Shown here one piece after another: positions 55,199 through 64,000 of a stretch of DNA of 64,000 nt. Location of the stretch: positions 62,001 to 126,000 of the forward strand of contig NZ_JARNTV010000005.1 of NCBI RefSeq assembly GCF_029433115.1, written 5' to 3'. Position 1 is the stretch's first letter; each line of letters begins with the position of its first letter. Position numbers and translations under genes: made by a program. This DNA comes from Sphingomonas sp. AOB5 (GTDB taxonomy: Bacteria; Pseudomonadota; Alphaproteobacteria; Sphingomonadales; Sphingomonadaceae). The notes beneath the pieces are model-generated. The model did not search any database, was not told where the DNA came from, and saw nothing but the letters and a program-made list of their open reading frames with translations.

Positions 55199-56317
55199 TC
55201 AACCGAGTTCGTGATAGATTTTCGCGGTACGTTCTGCGGTCTCCCGCCAGCTAAATTGCCTGGCGCGCGCCAACCCGCTGGCGCGAAGATTTGCCGCAAA
55301 TTCCCGATTCTCCGTCACCTTGAGGATCGCGTCCGAAATTGCCTCGACGTCGACGGCGTCGACCAGAATAGCGGCATCCCCCGCAACTTCAGGCATCGAC
55401 GAGTTGGTCGCCGTTATAACCGGACATCCCGAGGCCATCGCTTCGAGGATCGGGAGTCCGAACCCCTCATAGAGTGAGGGGTAGAGATAGGCATCGGCGC
55501 GCCACAGCAGCGCGCGAAGCATCTCATCGCTGACATAGCCGGGTGCGTGCACTCTGCCGGTCAACCGCGCGGCATCCAGTTCCGCGCTCAATTCCTCCGA
55601 ATCCCATCCCAGCGCACCGACAAGCACCAGATCCTGAGCAATCTTCGGCGATATGCGAAGATAAGCCTGGAGAACCCTGCGGACATTCTTGCGCGGGTTC
55701 ATTGAGCCTGTGAACAGGAGGAAGGGTGTTCCCGCTGCGATGATCGCTTCGGACGCATGCAAATCCTCGATCGGGGGCGCATCGAAGAAACGGGCTTCGA
55801 CACCCTCTTCGACCACAACCAATCGATCTCCCAGCGGCACACCGGCGAGCGATGCCACCTCGTCCGCCGTCGATTGTGACACGCACAGGATACGATCCGC
55901 ACGCGCGGCCATCTGGCGCACATAAGCCCGTAACAGCCAGGGCACTGCACTGGAAAAGAAGTCCGGATGCGTCAGCGGACCAAGATCGTGAACCGTCACG
56001 ACCCATGGCTTCGCGGTCGGCGCACGGTAATCGACGTCGATCGAATGAAGGACATCGAACGACGTCAGCATCCATTCGACACGTGGAAGACCGAGTAGAG
56101 TCCACGCCGGCGCCAGTAGCTTGCGCGGCATCTTCAGGTGCCTGAAGCCCGCCGATCGCAGCCAGTCGGGAGGCGCGTCCCCGAAATCGCTCTGGGTCGA
56201 GAAGGGGATAGTCTCGATGCCCTGTTCTACCAACTCGTCGCGCAGCGAATGGGAGTATCGCGCAAGGCCGAACCGCGCCTTCTTCGCGAAGGAATCCGAA
56301 TGATAGGCGACGCGCAT
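55199..56317 (-). CDS. Glycosyltransferase family 4
   Basis: 372 residues, GT-B fold. N-terminal acceptor domain (MRVAYHSDSFAKK). C-terminal GT4 motif: FLLFTGSMNPRKNVRRVLQAY, then APGYVSDEMLRALLWRADAYLYPSLYEGFGLPILEAMASG with the E.....E donor site. The ATG at 56317 overlaps the wzy-like stop (ATGA). It adds a residue to the lipid-linked repeat unit; the donor is probably GDP- or UDP-linked. Confidence 0.9.
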   Translation of the reverse strand: MRVAYHSDSFAKKARFGLARYSHSLRDELVEQGIETIPFSTQSDFGDAPPDWLRSAGFRHLKMPRKLLAPAWTLLGLPRVEWMLTSFDVLHSIDVDYRAPTAKPWVVTVHDLGPLTHPDFFSSAVPWLLRAYVRQMAARADRILCVSQSTADEVASLAGVPLGDRLVVVEEGVEARFFDAPPIEDLHASEAIIAAGTPFLLFTGSMNPRKNVRRVLQAYLRISPKIAQDLVLVGALGWDSEELSAELDAARLTGRVHAPGYVSDEMLRALLWRADAYLYPSLYEGFGLPILEAMASGCPVITATNSSMPEVAGDAAILVDAVDVEAISDAILKVTENREFAANLRASGLARARQFSWRETAERTAKIYHELG

Positions 56318-57711
56318 CAGCGTAGCGCAGGCACGGCTTGCGTAGATCCGGAGCGCGGCACGAAGGGCTGGGCTGCCGAAGCCACTCGCCTCGCTTGCAG
56401 CGCCTGCAACGCGCATCCAGCCCCGATGCCGATCGGTAGCAGGCAGAGCATGGTCACCGATTCACTGACATTCGGCGCGTTGTCGGCCAGATAGAAAGCA
56501 TATACTGCCGCCAGCATAGCCGCGAGGCGAGCGCGCACCGACACGGGCACGTATCTGAGGTTTCGCCAGCCCTGAATGTGCATCGCGATACCGGCGATCA
56601 GACCAATCACGCCATATTGAAACAAGAACAGCACATAGCTGATCGACACGAAGCCATATTCACGCCCGTCGGTCGGCACGCCGCTGCTCGCTAGCTTGCC
56701 GATATCGGGTCCGGTGCCCAGCAGCAGGATGCTAGGATATCTCCCGATCGTCTCTGCCAGTCGCGCAGGCCCGTCCACATAGCGAGCGGTGAAATTGTCA
56801 TCCTGTTGGATTCCCTGGTCCCAGCGGCTAAAGCGCTCCAGAACGGTCGTGGAATAATCGGACGCGAGAAACGCGACGACTAGCAATGGCGCTGCAGCGA
56901 TGGCGACGACGCTGGCGTTCAATCGCGACCTCCCTCGCGAGAGGATAAAATAAGCAACCGCCGCAACGATCGCCCCGATCATCGCTTGGCGCGACACGGA
57001 TGACAGGATGGCGATCGATGCCGCTCCGAACGTGATCAGTATCAAGACCCGCGACCTAACTAGCAATGTCACTGCGATTGCGGCGATCACCGCGACGACC
57101 CCCAGAATATTGGGCGAGCCATATGGTCCCGCCGCACGCTGTGCCGCGATCTGTGCGTAGAATTTGCTGTTCAGGAACGCATCGGCGCCGAAATCGCGAT
57201 AAAAGAACTGCGCGACCCGGCCAGCGCTGGCAGGCGAGCCAAACTGCAACAGGCCGATGACCCCGAGCGCCACAACGCAGGCGATGAGTCCGTATCCAAG
57301 ATATTTTCGCTCACGCACCTTGTTTGAATCCGCGAACACGAGCGCGACGAGACCAATGGTCGAGAATGTCAGCAAAGCATGTGCGGCGACCCATATCGTC
57401 TGCACGTTCACCGGCATTGCCACCAGCGGCCACGCAATGCCGCTAACCACGATGAGCACGAAGAAGACATAGTGCCAAGGTGTCCGCCCCCCTCCCCATC
57501 GTAACGAAAAATACTCGCGTCGATATTCGAACAACATCAACGCTACGATGAAGTCGTAGAGATAAAGTGGAAATCCGAAAAACAGGCGCGCTGTCGGAAA
57601 GATCAGGACCAGGATCGGCCACAGCAGAAACAATCCAGCCCTGCCGGCGCCGAAGCGCGCAAGCAGGATGGCGAAGAAGAACAAGGCCATTTCCGGGATC
57701 GTGAGATTCAT
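56317..57711 (-). CDS. Wzy-like polysaccharide polymerase / O-antigen ligase family
   Basis: 464 residues and about eleven membrane segments. A large periplasmic loop around 270-340 holds FSRWDQGIQQDDNFTARYVD and RYPSILLLGTGPDIG, the layout of Wzy_C (O-antigen ligase) proteins, with Arg residues in that loop. In a locus with Wzx-, Wza- and Wzc-like proteins it is most likely the repeat-unit polymerase. It is co-translated with the next glycosyltransferase. Confidence 0.85.
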   Translation of the reverse strand: MNLTIPEMALFFFAILLARFGAGRAGLFLLWPILVLIFPTARLFFGFPLYLYDFIVALMLFEYRREYFSLRWGGGRTPWHYVFFVLIVVSGIAWPLVAMPVNVQTIWVAAHALLTFSTIGLVALVFADSNKVRERKYLGYGLIACVVALGVIGLLQFGSPASAGRVAQFFYRDFGADAFLNSKFYAQIAAQRAAGPYGSPNILGVVAVIAAIAVTLLVRSRVLILITFGAASIAILSSVSRQAMIGAIVAAVAYFILSRGRSRLNASVVAIAAAPLLVVAFLASDYSTTVLERFSRWDQGIQQDDNFTARYVDGPARLAETIGRYPSILLLGTGPDIGKLASSGVPTDGREYGFVSISYVLFLFQYGVIGLIAGIAMHIQGWRNLRYVPVSVRARLAAMLAAVYAFYLADNAPNVSESVTMLCLLPIGIGAGCALQALQARRVASAAQPFVPRSGSTQAVPALR

Positions 57712-57811
57712 CGCGAGACTCTTTCCGGGCCTACCAAGGCGGTGATGACACTATTCCCTGCGGTCGCCGGTGCAACCATTTCGCTCCCCCGCATCTCGCT
57801 ATATGCAGGCG

Positions 57812-58978
57812 TCACGAACCTGCTCCAGCCAAAGTGAGAGCGGGGACCTTCCCACGAACCCGCACATACAAATCATCCCAAGACCGCTCTCGCGCCCGCG
57901 CAACCCGCTCTGCGTCCGCAGCGGCGTCGTCCGCAGCAAGGCTCCGCTCGATCGCGGCCAGGAACTGGTCATGGTCCCCCGCAAGTTCGACCACATCGCG
58001 CAACGGCTCGAGGTTGCGCAGCGAAGTCGAGACGATCGGTTTGCCCGCAGCCATATATTCCACGATCTTGAGCGGATCGGCCCGGTGGCGGACCTCCAGC
58101 GCCAGATGCGGCTGGATGCACACGTCCAGCGCGCGCAGGTAGCGCGGCAGTTCCAGATTGTGCACCGGCGGCAGCCGCACCAGCCCGGGGATGCTCTCGT
58201 AGCCGGCCTGCACCTCGGGCTTGACCGGGCCGATCGATACGACCTGCCCCGGCCAGCGCGCGGCGATCTTCGCCAGCAGATCGAGGTCCATCCAGCTGGC
58301 GACCAGCCCGATATGCCCGATCCGTGGGCGCGCGACCTGCGGCAACGGGTCGCTCTCGCCTTCGGGCGCGGGGGCGAAGAAGCTGGGGTCGACGCCGTTG
58401 GGGACCACCATGACGTTTGGATTGATCGCACCGAGCCGATCGGCCAACGGCTGCGTGGTGGTGAAGATCTGTCCGGCGCGACGCACCAGCCGGTCTTCGC
58501 GCGCGATCGTCAGCGCGCGCTCGCCTTCGGCGCCGGCATAATGGGCATAATCGTCGGTCACGTCGTAGATCGCCGGGCCGGGCGGCAACCGGTCCAGCGC
58601 TTCGACCGAGATCGGCAGGCGGCACCAATAGAGCGGATTGCTCCATCCCTCGCGCCGCATCCACTTGTTCACCGCACCCGCAAAGCGCGTGCCGTTGATC
58701 CGGCCGATCAGGCCCGATTTCGGCGAGCCGGGGATCTGGATCGGCAGCGACATGACGTGCAGCCCGGGCTCCACATCGCGGCGTACGCTCGCCTTCAGCG
58801 CGCCGGGTCCTTCCTTGATCCGCCGCCCGAACGACACCGGATTCTCGACATAAAGGATCTCGGCGCCCTCGGCCGCGAAACGGCGCGAGAAATGGTTCTG
58901 GCGCGTCCACAGCCCATCCCAGGGCGGCGACTGGAGCCAGACGATCCGCAGGCCATTGAGCGGACCGCGCTCAGCCAT
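57812..58978 (-). CDS. Glycosyltransferase (GT-B, family 1/4-like)
   Basis: 388 residues from the ATG at 58978, which overlaps the upstream methyltransferase stop by eight bases. N-terminal RIVWLQSPPWDGLWTRQNHFSRR; an aromatic-acidic region DVTDDYAHYAGAEG typical of the subgroup that includes teichuronic-acid-type transferases; the donor side has PNGVDPSFFAP, IGHIGLVASWMDLDLL and PLKIVEYMAAGKPIVST. Cytosolic. Confidence 0.88.
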   Translation of the reverse strand: MAERGPLNGLRIVWLQSPPWDGLWTRQNHFSRRFAAEGAEILYVENPVSFGRRIKEGPGALKASVRRDVEPGLHVMSLPIQIPGSPKSGLIGRINGTRFAGAVNKWMRREGWSNPLYWCRLPISVEALDRLPPGPAIYDVTDDYAHYAGAEGERALTIAREDRLVRRAGQIFTTTQPLADRLGAINPNVMVVPNGVDPSFFAPAPEGESDPLPQVARPRIGHIGLVASWMDLDLLAKIAARWPGQVVSIGPVKPEVQAGYESIPGLVRLPPVHNLELPRYLRALDVCIQPHLALEVRHRADPLKIVEYMAAGKPIVSTSLRNLEPLRDVVELAGDHDQFLAAIERSLAADDAAADAERVARARERSWDDLYVRVRGKVPALTLAGAGS

Positions 58979-59621
58979 GCGCGTCCAACTCGAAGAAGTA
59001 ATGGTAGCTGTAATCGGGACAGAAATATTCGGCGAGGATCGGCAACTGCCCGGCCACCGCCGCGCGGACCTGCGCCAGCGAATGGCCGTTGGTGCCCAGT
59101 TCCCAATGATGCTGGCCGTCGAACTTCCACTCCATCGGCCGGGTAAGCTTGCGTGCGAACGACAGCGAGAAGCGCTTCTTGAAGAACTGACCGCGCAGCT
59201 CGACCGGATAACCCCAGTGCGGCAGCGAGATGACGACATGCTCGCGCGCCACGCGGCCAAGCTGGGCCAGGGTCTGCTCGAAATCGCTGTACGGGATATG
59301 CTCGAGCACCTGGAATGCGCAGACCAGATCATAGGCGCCGGTGCCCGCCAGCTTCTCCAGCTCGCGTACGTCGCCGCTGATATCGGGATTGAGGCTGGCG
59401 TCGAAATCGAAGGTCGTCACCTCGATCCCCATCCGCCGCAGCATCTGTGTGGTGGCGCCGGTGCCGCAGCCAATCTCGAGCACGGTCTTGGGCTTGTACT
59501 TCATCACCGCGCGGAGCTGGTACCAATAGCTCTGCCAGCGCTCGCGCGTCATATAGGTTTCGAAGTCGTAGAAGCCCTCGCCGACCTGGACTCCCTCGGC
59601 ATGGTTATCCATTGCGCTCAT
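58971..59621 (-). CDS. Class I SAM-dependent methyltransferase
   Basis: 216 residues from the ATG at 59621 (GGAG eight bases upstream). Motif I is KTVLEIGCGTGATTQMLRRMG, motif II VTTFDFDASLNPD and motif post-I LVCAFQVLEHIPYSDF; it is a Methyltransf_11/23-type enzyme. It is placed between two glycosyltransferase genes and overlaps both, so a sugar or glycan-end O-methylation is likely. The substrate is unknown. Confidence 0.87.
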   Translation of the reverse strand: MSAMDNHAEGVQVGEGFYDFETYMTRERWQSYWYQLRAVMKYKPKTVLEIGCGTGATTQMLRRMGIEVTTFDFDASLNPDISGDVRELEKLAGTGAYDLVCAFQVLEHIPYSDFEQTLAQLGRVAREHVVISLPHWGYPVELRGQFFKKRFSLSFARKLTRPMEWKFDGQHHWELGTNGHSLAQVRAAVAGQLPILAEYFCPDYSYHYFFELDAHG

Positions 59622-60477
59622 CCCGATTGCTCCAGCTTTTCGCCAAATCCGCTTCCAGCGTCGCCCGTCCGATGCGGTTCTGTTCGTCCCAGGCGCAGGC
59701 GTACCAGTTGAAGGTGCCGCCAAAGGTATAGATGGCGAAGATCAGCCCGCGAACGCCCTCGCGCCAGGCACCCTGCCACAGATAGGCGGAGAGCGCGCGC
59801 TTCAGGGGCATGACGATCAGGTGCCAGGCGCGGATCCGCTTGCCCGTGGCCAGGATCTCGCGCGCCGTCCGCTCGGAATAGCCGGCATTCTTGCGCAATC
59901 GCTCGCCGAAGCTGTCGTCGTTCAGGTGCAGCATCATCGCGTTCAGCTGGCCGGTGGCCGCGTCGCCGCCATCGACCTCGACCTTCTCGTGGATCGGCCG
60001 GACGAAGCGATGCGCGCCGGCGCGCCCGAGCTGAGGCTCGTTCCAATGCTGCCATCCGCCCGCGGCGAAGGGGCGATGCAGGAAATAGTTCAACCGGCGA
60101 TATTTGAAGCCGTTTTTGCCGGTATCGCGGATCGCCGTGCGCATCTCCGCCGCCAGTTCGGGCGTGATCCGCTCGTCGATGTCCATATGGACCAGCCAGT
60201 CGGACTTTGCCGCGTCCAGCCCGAAATTGCGCTGCGCGGCGAACCCGCCTTCCGGCTCGATCCGCCGGTGCAGCACGGTCACCGGAAACCCGCAATCGGC
60301 CAGATATTCCAGCGTCCCGTCGGTCGATCCGTCGTCGACGATCACGATCTCGTCGATCCAGCCGCGCAGATGCTCGACGAACCCCTTGATATCGACGATC
60401 TCGTCGCGCGAGATGGCGACGGCGGCCAGGGTCGGCTCGCCCTCCCGGCGAATGGCGGTGGCCAGCGGATCAGCCAT
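59605..60477 (-). CDS. Glycosyltransferase family 2 (LPS-core/KdtX-like)
   Basis: 290 residues from the ATG at 60477 (GGAGG five bases upstream). GT-A motifs: LAAVAISRDEIVDIKGFVEHL, IVIVDDGSTDGTLEYL, AAQRNFGLDAAKSDWLVHMDIDERI (the DxD site). The C-terminal half has WHLIVMPLKRALSAYLWQGAW, probably a membrane-associated helix. It resembles the WaaE/KdtX-type transferases. It overlaps its neighbours on both sides. Confidence 0.9.
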   Translation of the reverse strand: MADPLATAIRREGEPTLAAVAISRDEIVDIKGFVEHLRGWIDEIVIVDDGSTDGTLEYLADCGFPVTVLHRRIEPEGGFAAQRNFGLDAAKSDWLVHMDIDERITPELAAEMRTAIRDTGKNGFKYRRLNYFLHRPFAAGGWQHWNEPQLGRAGAHRFVRPIHEKVEVDGGDAATGQLNAMMLHLNDDSFGERLRKNAGYSERTAREILATGKRIRAWHLIVMPLKRALSAYLWQGAWREGVRGLIFAIYTFGGTFNWYACAWDEQNRIGRATLEADLAKSWSNRDERNG

Positions 60478-61660
60478 TGCTCCCTCCCCGCAACAGATCG
60501 CGCATGCGCAGGAGGTGGGTGTCGGCATCATGCAGGCTCACCACCGCTTCGCGTGCCGCCAGCCCCATGTCGCGCGCGGCTTCCGGGTGCGCCTGCAGCC
60601 CAGCGATCGCCGCGACAAAGCCCTCCATGTCGTCGACCCCATCGAGGATATAGCCGTTCACCCCATGGGTGATCGCCTCGCGAGCGGCCGGCAGCGGCGA
60701 GATAATCGCGACACGCGCTGCCGCCATCGCCTCGAGCACCACATTGGGCAGACCATCGCTGAAATCGGTATTGGCCAGCAGGCAGAAGGCATGGTTCGCC
60801 GCGATATGCCCCGGCATCGCATCGTGCGGGACCCAGCCCGGCATATGCAGGTGCGCACCGAAGCCGAGGTCCTCGGCCAGCTTGCGCAGTTCCTCGGTGC
60901 CGGTACCCTGCCCCAGGATGGTCAGTTCGTTGGCGATGCCGCGGTCCTTCGCCAGCGCACAGGCCCGCACCAGCCGGTCGAACCCCTTGGTCGGGGTGAT
61001 CCGCCCTGCGGAGAGCAGCCGGACGGGCGGCGGCGGTCCGGCTTCGGGGCCGGGCATGAACTGGTTGGTATCGACGCCGTGATAGATCAGGTGCGTCTTG
61101 CTCCGCGCCTCGGGCGGCAGCTTGGCGAGCAGATGCTCCATCGCCGCGCCGTTGCAGAAGCTGGCAAAGCTGAGTTCGGGGAAGCAGGCCGCGAAATGAT
61201 CGCTCTCATGCGCAACCTCGTGCGCGTGGACGCTCACCGAATAGGGCACGTCCATCGCCCGCGCAGCCAGATGCGCAGCGATGGTCGCATAGGGCCAATG
61301 CGCGTGAAGCTGCGTCACCCCGTCACGCTTCGCCAGCTGCGCCACCGCCGCCGCGCGCGCCGCGAGCAGCCACAGCCGCCGCCCGGCAGCAGCCTCGCGC
61401 ATGGTCTTCATCGCATCGATGAACACGCGGATACCGGCGGGGCTGACCAGCGCACGCACCGCCTCGCCCCGCTCGATATAACGCGTCTGCGCCATCAGTT
61501 CGCGTGCCTGCGGGGTCAGCAGCGCGACTTCGTCGGGCCCCGGCCGCTCGAACGAATAGATACGAATATCCTCGCCCAGCGCCTGCAACCCGGCGACTTC
61601 ACGCGAGACGAACGTCTCCGAACGCCACGGAAAGCGGCCAATGACATAGCCGATCGGCAC
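60470..61660 (-). CDS. Glycosyltransferase family 4
   Basis: 396 residues with a GTG start and AGAGGGGG upstream. N-terminal IGYVIGRFPWRSETFVSREVAGLQ, then LHAHWPYATIAAHLAAR and SVSVHAHEVA. Donor side: RLLSAGRITPTKGFDRLV, HMPGWVPHDAMPGHIAANHAF and DGLPNVVLEAMAAARVAII. This is the colanic-acid WcaL-like subgroup. It is the first gene of the four-gene set 57812-61660. Confidence 0.9.
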   Translation of the reverse strand: MPIGYVIGRFPWRSETFVSREVAGLQALGEDIRIYSFERPGPDEVALLTPQARELMAQTRYIERGEAVRALVSPAGIRVFIDAMKTMREAAAGRRLWLLAARAAAVAQLAKRDGVTQLHAHWPYATIAAHLAARAMDVPYSVSVHAHEVAHESDHFAACFPELSFASFCNGAAMEHLLAKLPPEARSKTHLIYHGVDTNQFMPGPEAGPPPPVRLLSAGRITPTKGFDRLVRACALAKDRGIANELTILGQGTGTEELRKLAEDLGFGAHLHMPGWVPHDAMPGHIAANHAFCLLANTDFSDGLPNVVLEAMAAARVAIISPLPAAREAITHGVNGYILDGVDDMEGFVAAIAGLQAHPEAARDMGLAAREAVVSLHDADTHLLRMRDLLRGGSNG

Positions 61661-61906
61661 GCCAACCCCCTCTACTTACCGAACAGCAATCGCTTCGTGA
61701 AAACTTAGATATGCTGCGATTGCGAAGGCGTCCAGCAATTGCTGGCAGTTATTACCGACCGATTCGATGGACATCCTGAACTGGGGACGATATCCGGGCT
61801 CGGTGTCGGCATGGTCATCGGTAATAAAGCTGCGTCACGAAATGTGATCGCGACGGGCTCCGTGGTTCCCAGCCTGCCGTTGCGCGGAGGCGTCCGGAAT
61901 CGCGCC

Positions 61907-63463
61907 CTACCAACGCCCATCCCGCAACACGCGCTTCTTCAGGACATGGCAACGATCAGCAATGCCCCCTAGCGCATCTATCATTCCCCGGAGCTTCGCT
62001 AGCCGCGCAGGCAGGGATTCGCTCGCCAAACCAAGGATCGTGGCCATCTGACCCGCCGAAGTAACGAACAAGGCCACCAAATAGCCCAGCCCGCCAAAAA
62101 GGACGCCAGCGACCACGCCGGCAGTGCCGGAAACAAGCGCCGCGGCGCCAAGACCAACCGTAGTCGCAATTGCAGCTGCCAAAGCCACACCTGCGAACGG
62201 CGCGAGGGGAGGAAATCGTCCGGTGATCATCCTGAGCCGAACAAGACCGAAGACCATCTGGATCATCGTCCCTATGATATTGGCCACCGCAAAGCCCTGC
62301 AGGCCAAACCGCCCGCTCACCCCCAACAATATCACCAGCTGTGCGACGAGGCTGAGGATGTAGCAGATGATGAGCGAGCCCGCATCACCGAGCGCCTTAA
62401 GTGCCTGATGTGAAGGCATTCCCACAAGGTAGCAGAAGGAGCTGATCGACAGGACCTGCACCAGATACGAGGTTTCATACCACGCCGGCGGAAACAGGAT
62501 CGTCACGAACAACGGAAACAGGATGATCGCCGCGATCAGGATCGGCATGCACACGACCGACGAGACGAAGAAGCTCTGGCCGAGCAGCTTGCGGAACTGG
62601 TCGGCATCATCTTGAACGCGCGCGAGCAGCCGGAACTGGATGTTCGCGAGCAGCGCCAAGGGCTGTAGCACCAGTGAATCGAGCAGCGTCAGCGCCATGC
62701 CGACCAGGCCAGCCGCAGCCGGATTGAACACGGCAGCCACGACGGTGGTATTGATCCCACGCTGCGCCAGCCCGAGCAGGATCGCAGCTTGCTGTGGCAA
62801 TGTCTCGCGCACGATGGTTCGCGCGATCGGACGATCGAATGCGACTGCGGGCCAGGCGTGGGCCGCGCGATAGAGCAGCACCGTCGCCACGGAATATCGT
62901 AGGAGCGTAGCGATCACGAGCGCCCACAGACCGAGGCCGGCAAGCGCCAATCCTATAGAGACAGCGACATAGGTTACATATTCCGCGACCTCGGACACCG
63001 CGACCAGATCATGCCGTAGCCCACGCTGGAGTGCAGCGGTCGGGATCGAACGCGAGGCCAGCAGAAAAACCGCAGATCCCAATGCAGGAAAAGCCAACGC
63101 CTCACTTGCCGTCAGGTCATAAGCCAGCGCCAGCAACGGCGTCGCCGCAGCGACGGCCGCAAATATGACCACCGCGACCGCCAACTGGATCGAATGGGCA
63201 GTCTTGTACTCAAGCGGGGTCACCGTCTCGCGCCGCCGGGTCAGCGCCGTGGTCACGCCACCTACCGCGATGCCATTGGCCAGCAGCAACACGAACTGTG
63301 CCAGCGCAAACACGCCGAAAGTATGCGGATCGATCATCCGCGCCAGCACCAGCGTGCCGCCGAATGCCATCAGCCGGACCAGAGCATGGCGCGTGAATAC
63401 GCTCATCGCCCCGCGCGCGGCACGTGTGCGAACCTCCTCGCCCGAAAGCGAAACTTCTTTCAT
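61907..63463 (-). CDS. Wzx-like polysaccharide flippase
   Basis: 518 residues and about twelve to fourteen membrane segments. The N-terminal ARGAMSVFTRHALVRLMAFGGTLVLARMIDPHTFGVFALA is the Polysacc_synt/MATE-like signature of lipopolysaccharide transporters (lipid-III flippases). It moves lipid-linked repeat units across the inner membrane. The 246 bases between it and the glycosyltransferase operon hold no gene that I can support. Confidence 0.9.
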   Translation of the reverse strand: MKEVSLSGEEVRTRAARGAMSVFTRHALVRLMAFGGTLVLARMIDPHTFGVFALAQFVLLLANGIAVGGVTTALTRRRETVTPLEYKTAHSIQLAVAVVIFAAVAAATPLLALAYDLTASEALAFPALGSAVFLLASRSIPTAALQRGLRHDLVAVSEVAEYVTYVAVSIGLALAGLGLWALVIATLLRYSVATVLLYRAAHAWPAVAFDRPIARTIVRETLPQQAAILLGLAQRGINTTVVAAVFNPAAAGLVGMALTLLDSLVLQPLALLANIQFRLLARVQDDADQFRKLLGQSFFVSSVVCMPILIAAIILFPLFVTILFPPAWYETSYLVQVLSISSFCYLVGMPSHQALKALGDAGSLIICYILSLVAQLVILLGVSGRFGLQGFAVANIIGTMIQMVFGLVRLRMITGRFPPLAPFAGVALAAAIATTVGLGAAALVSGTAGVVAGVLFGGLGYLVALFVTSAGQMATILGLASESLPARLAKLRGMIDALGGIADRCHVLKKRVLRDGRW

Positions 63464-63538
63464 TGCACGGTCCGGATTCGAAAGGTGGCCATCACGCAGA
63501 GGTCCTGCGAGCGAACGGTTTGCGGCGCAAGCGCGGAC

Positions 63539-64000
63539 TCATGCCCGCTGCGCGACCGGAGCAACCTTGCGTGGCATGATCCACCGTTTCGCCAACTCCA
63601 GCAGCGGTTGCTCGATATAGCGATAGGCAAGCACCGACACCGCGACCGACACCACCAATGCGACGACGACATAGCCTGACGAAGATACGATGCCGATCTT
63701 GTTCCAGACGATACTGAGCACCTTCAACGTGAACAGATGCGAGAGATAGAGCGAATAGGAGGCATCTCCACCAAGAACGAGCCAGCCTCTGACGCGCATC
63801 TCCGGAAAATCGGATCCCAATACGACGCCGGCTGCGATCAACAGCGATGGAATTCCTCCCCACAACACGCGCGTGTGGAATGGGAAGTCATGCACCGCGG
63901 CAGAGCCACCAAGGATGAACCCCAGCACGATCAAAGCGAGCCGCTGCCAAGTGCTGAGCCGAACCCCTTGCAGGTAGGCGATCGCCAGCCCCACCCCGAA
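63539..64000 (-). CDS. Acyltransferase-3 family membrane protein, C-terminal part
   Basis: The gene enters the window from beyond 64000; about 153 C-terminal residues are visible. Four or five hydrophobic segments and the late motif GGDASYSLYLSHLFTLKVL, then YRYIEQPLLELAKRWI, are typical of OafA/YrhL-type sugar O-acyltransferases. It probably acetylates the polysaccharide. The catalytic N-terminal His is outside the window. Confidence 0.85.
   Translation of the reverse strand, partial: FGVGLAIAYLQGVRLSTWQRLALIVLGFILGGSAAVHDFPFHTRVLWGGIPSLLIAAGVVLGSDFPEMRVRGWLVLGGDASYSLYLSHLFTLKVLSIVWNKIGIVSSSGYVVVALVVSVAVSVLAYRYIEQPLLELAKRWIMPRKVAPVAQRA

Noticed and set aside
45250..63463. Sphingan (gellan/welan) biosynthesis locus
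   Set aside because: Wza/Wzc-like genes fit, but I see no rhamnose-synthesis (rmlABCD) or lyase/secretion genes of the typical sphingan cluster, and the CDP-sugar cassette is not part of it.

Overview
The window is a stretch of GC-rich alphaproteobacterial chromosome that looks like Sphingomonas or a close relative. The signs are the gatCAB, ilvBNC, pyrBC and leuA protein sequences, two large TonB-dependent receptors, PadR and LytTR regulators, SPOR proteins and dispersed GC-rich palindromes. Genes are tightly packed and often overlap as ATGA, GTGA or TGATG. I see no rRNA, tRNA, CRISPR array, insertion sequence or integrase. The species call is inference; the layout is read from the sequence.

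Positions 1-30,750 are mostly housekeeping. They hold the glutamyl-tRNA amidotransferase operon gatC-gatA-(fkbM)-gatB, with an FkbM methyltransferase inside it and a diverged copy of the gatB 3' end about 1.5 kb downstream. Next come ruvX; pyrB followed by a dihydroorotase-like partner that has lost its catalytic residues; a ParA-like ATPase with a ribbon-helix-helix-like partner and a TPR-SPOR protein; serB and miaA with overlapping divergent starts; ilvB-(small unknown gene)-ilvN-ilvC; YceI; LysE; a TonB-dependent receptor; and folE with a FolM/PTR1-like reductase.

Positions 30,750-41,810 are a signalling region. It holds a PadR repressor, a LytS/LytR-type kinase-regulator pair, a divergent kinase-like membrane protein without an ATPase domain, a single-domain LytTR protein, a 1053-residue TonB-dependent receptor and two unknown genes. 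Five 19-bp imperfect palindromes of one family (best form ATATTGCGTTTCGTACTAT) lie upstream of padR, the kinase/kinase-like divergent pair, one unknown gene, the receptor and the LytTR gene. This looks like an undescribed local regulon, probably read by PadR.

Positions 42,000-44,800 carry leuA with a probable leucine attenuator leader, a small lipoprotein and a SWIB-domain protein.

Positions 45,250-64,000 are a Wzx/Wzy-type polysaccharide locus: Wza-like export lipoprotein, Wzc-like co-polymerase kinase, Wzy-like polymerase, Wzx-like flippase, five soluble or membrane-anchored glycosyltransferases, two methyltransferases and an acyltransferase cut by the window end. Inside it a seven-gene, mostly overlapping block (rfbF, rfbG, zinc-finger C-methyltransferase, Gfo/Idh oxidoreductase, GtrA, GtrB, GT-C) looks like a complete cassette for making a CDP-linked branched 6-deoxyhexose, loading it on a lipid carrier, flipping it and attaching it to the glycan. 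A near-identical 19-bp motif precedes both wza and rfbF.
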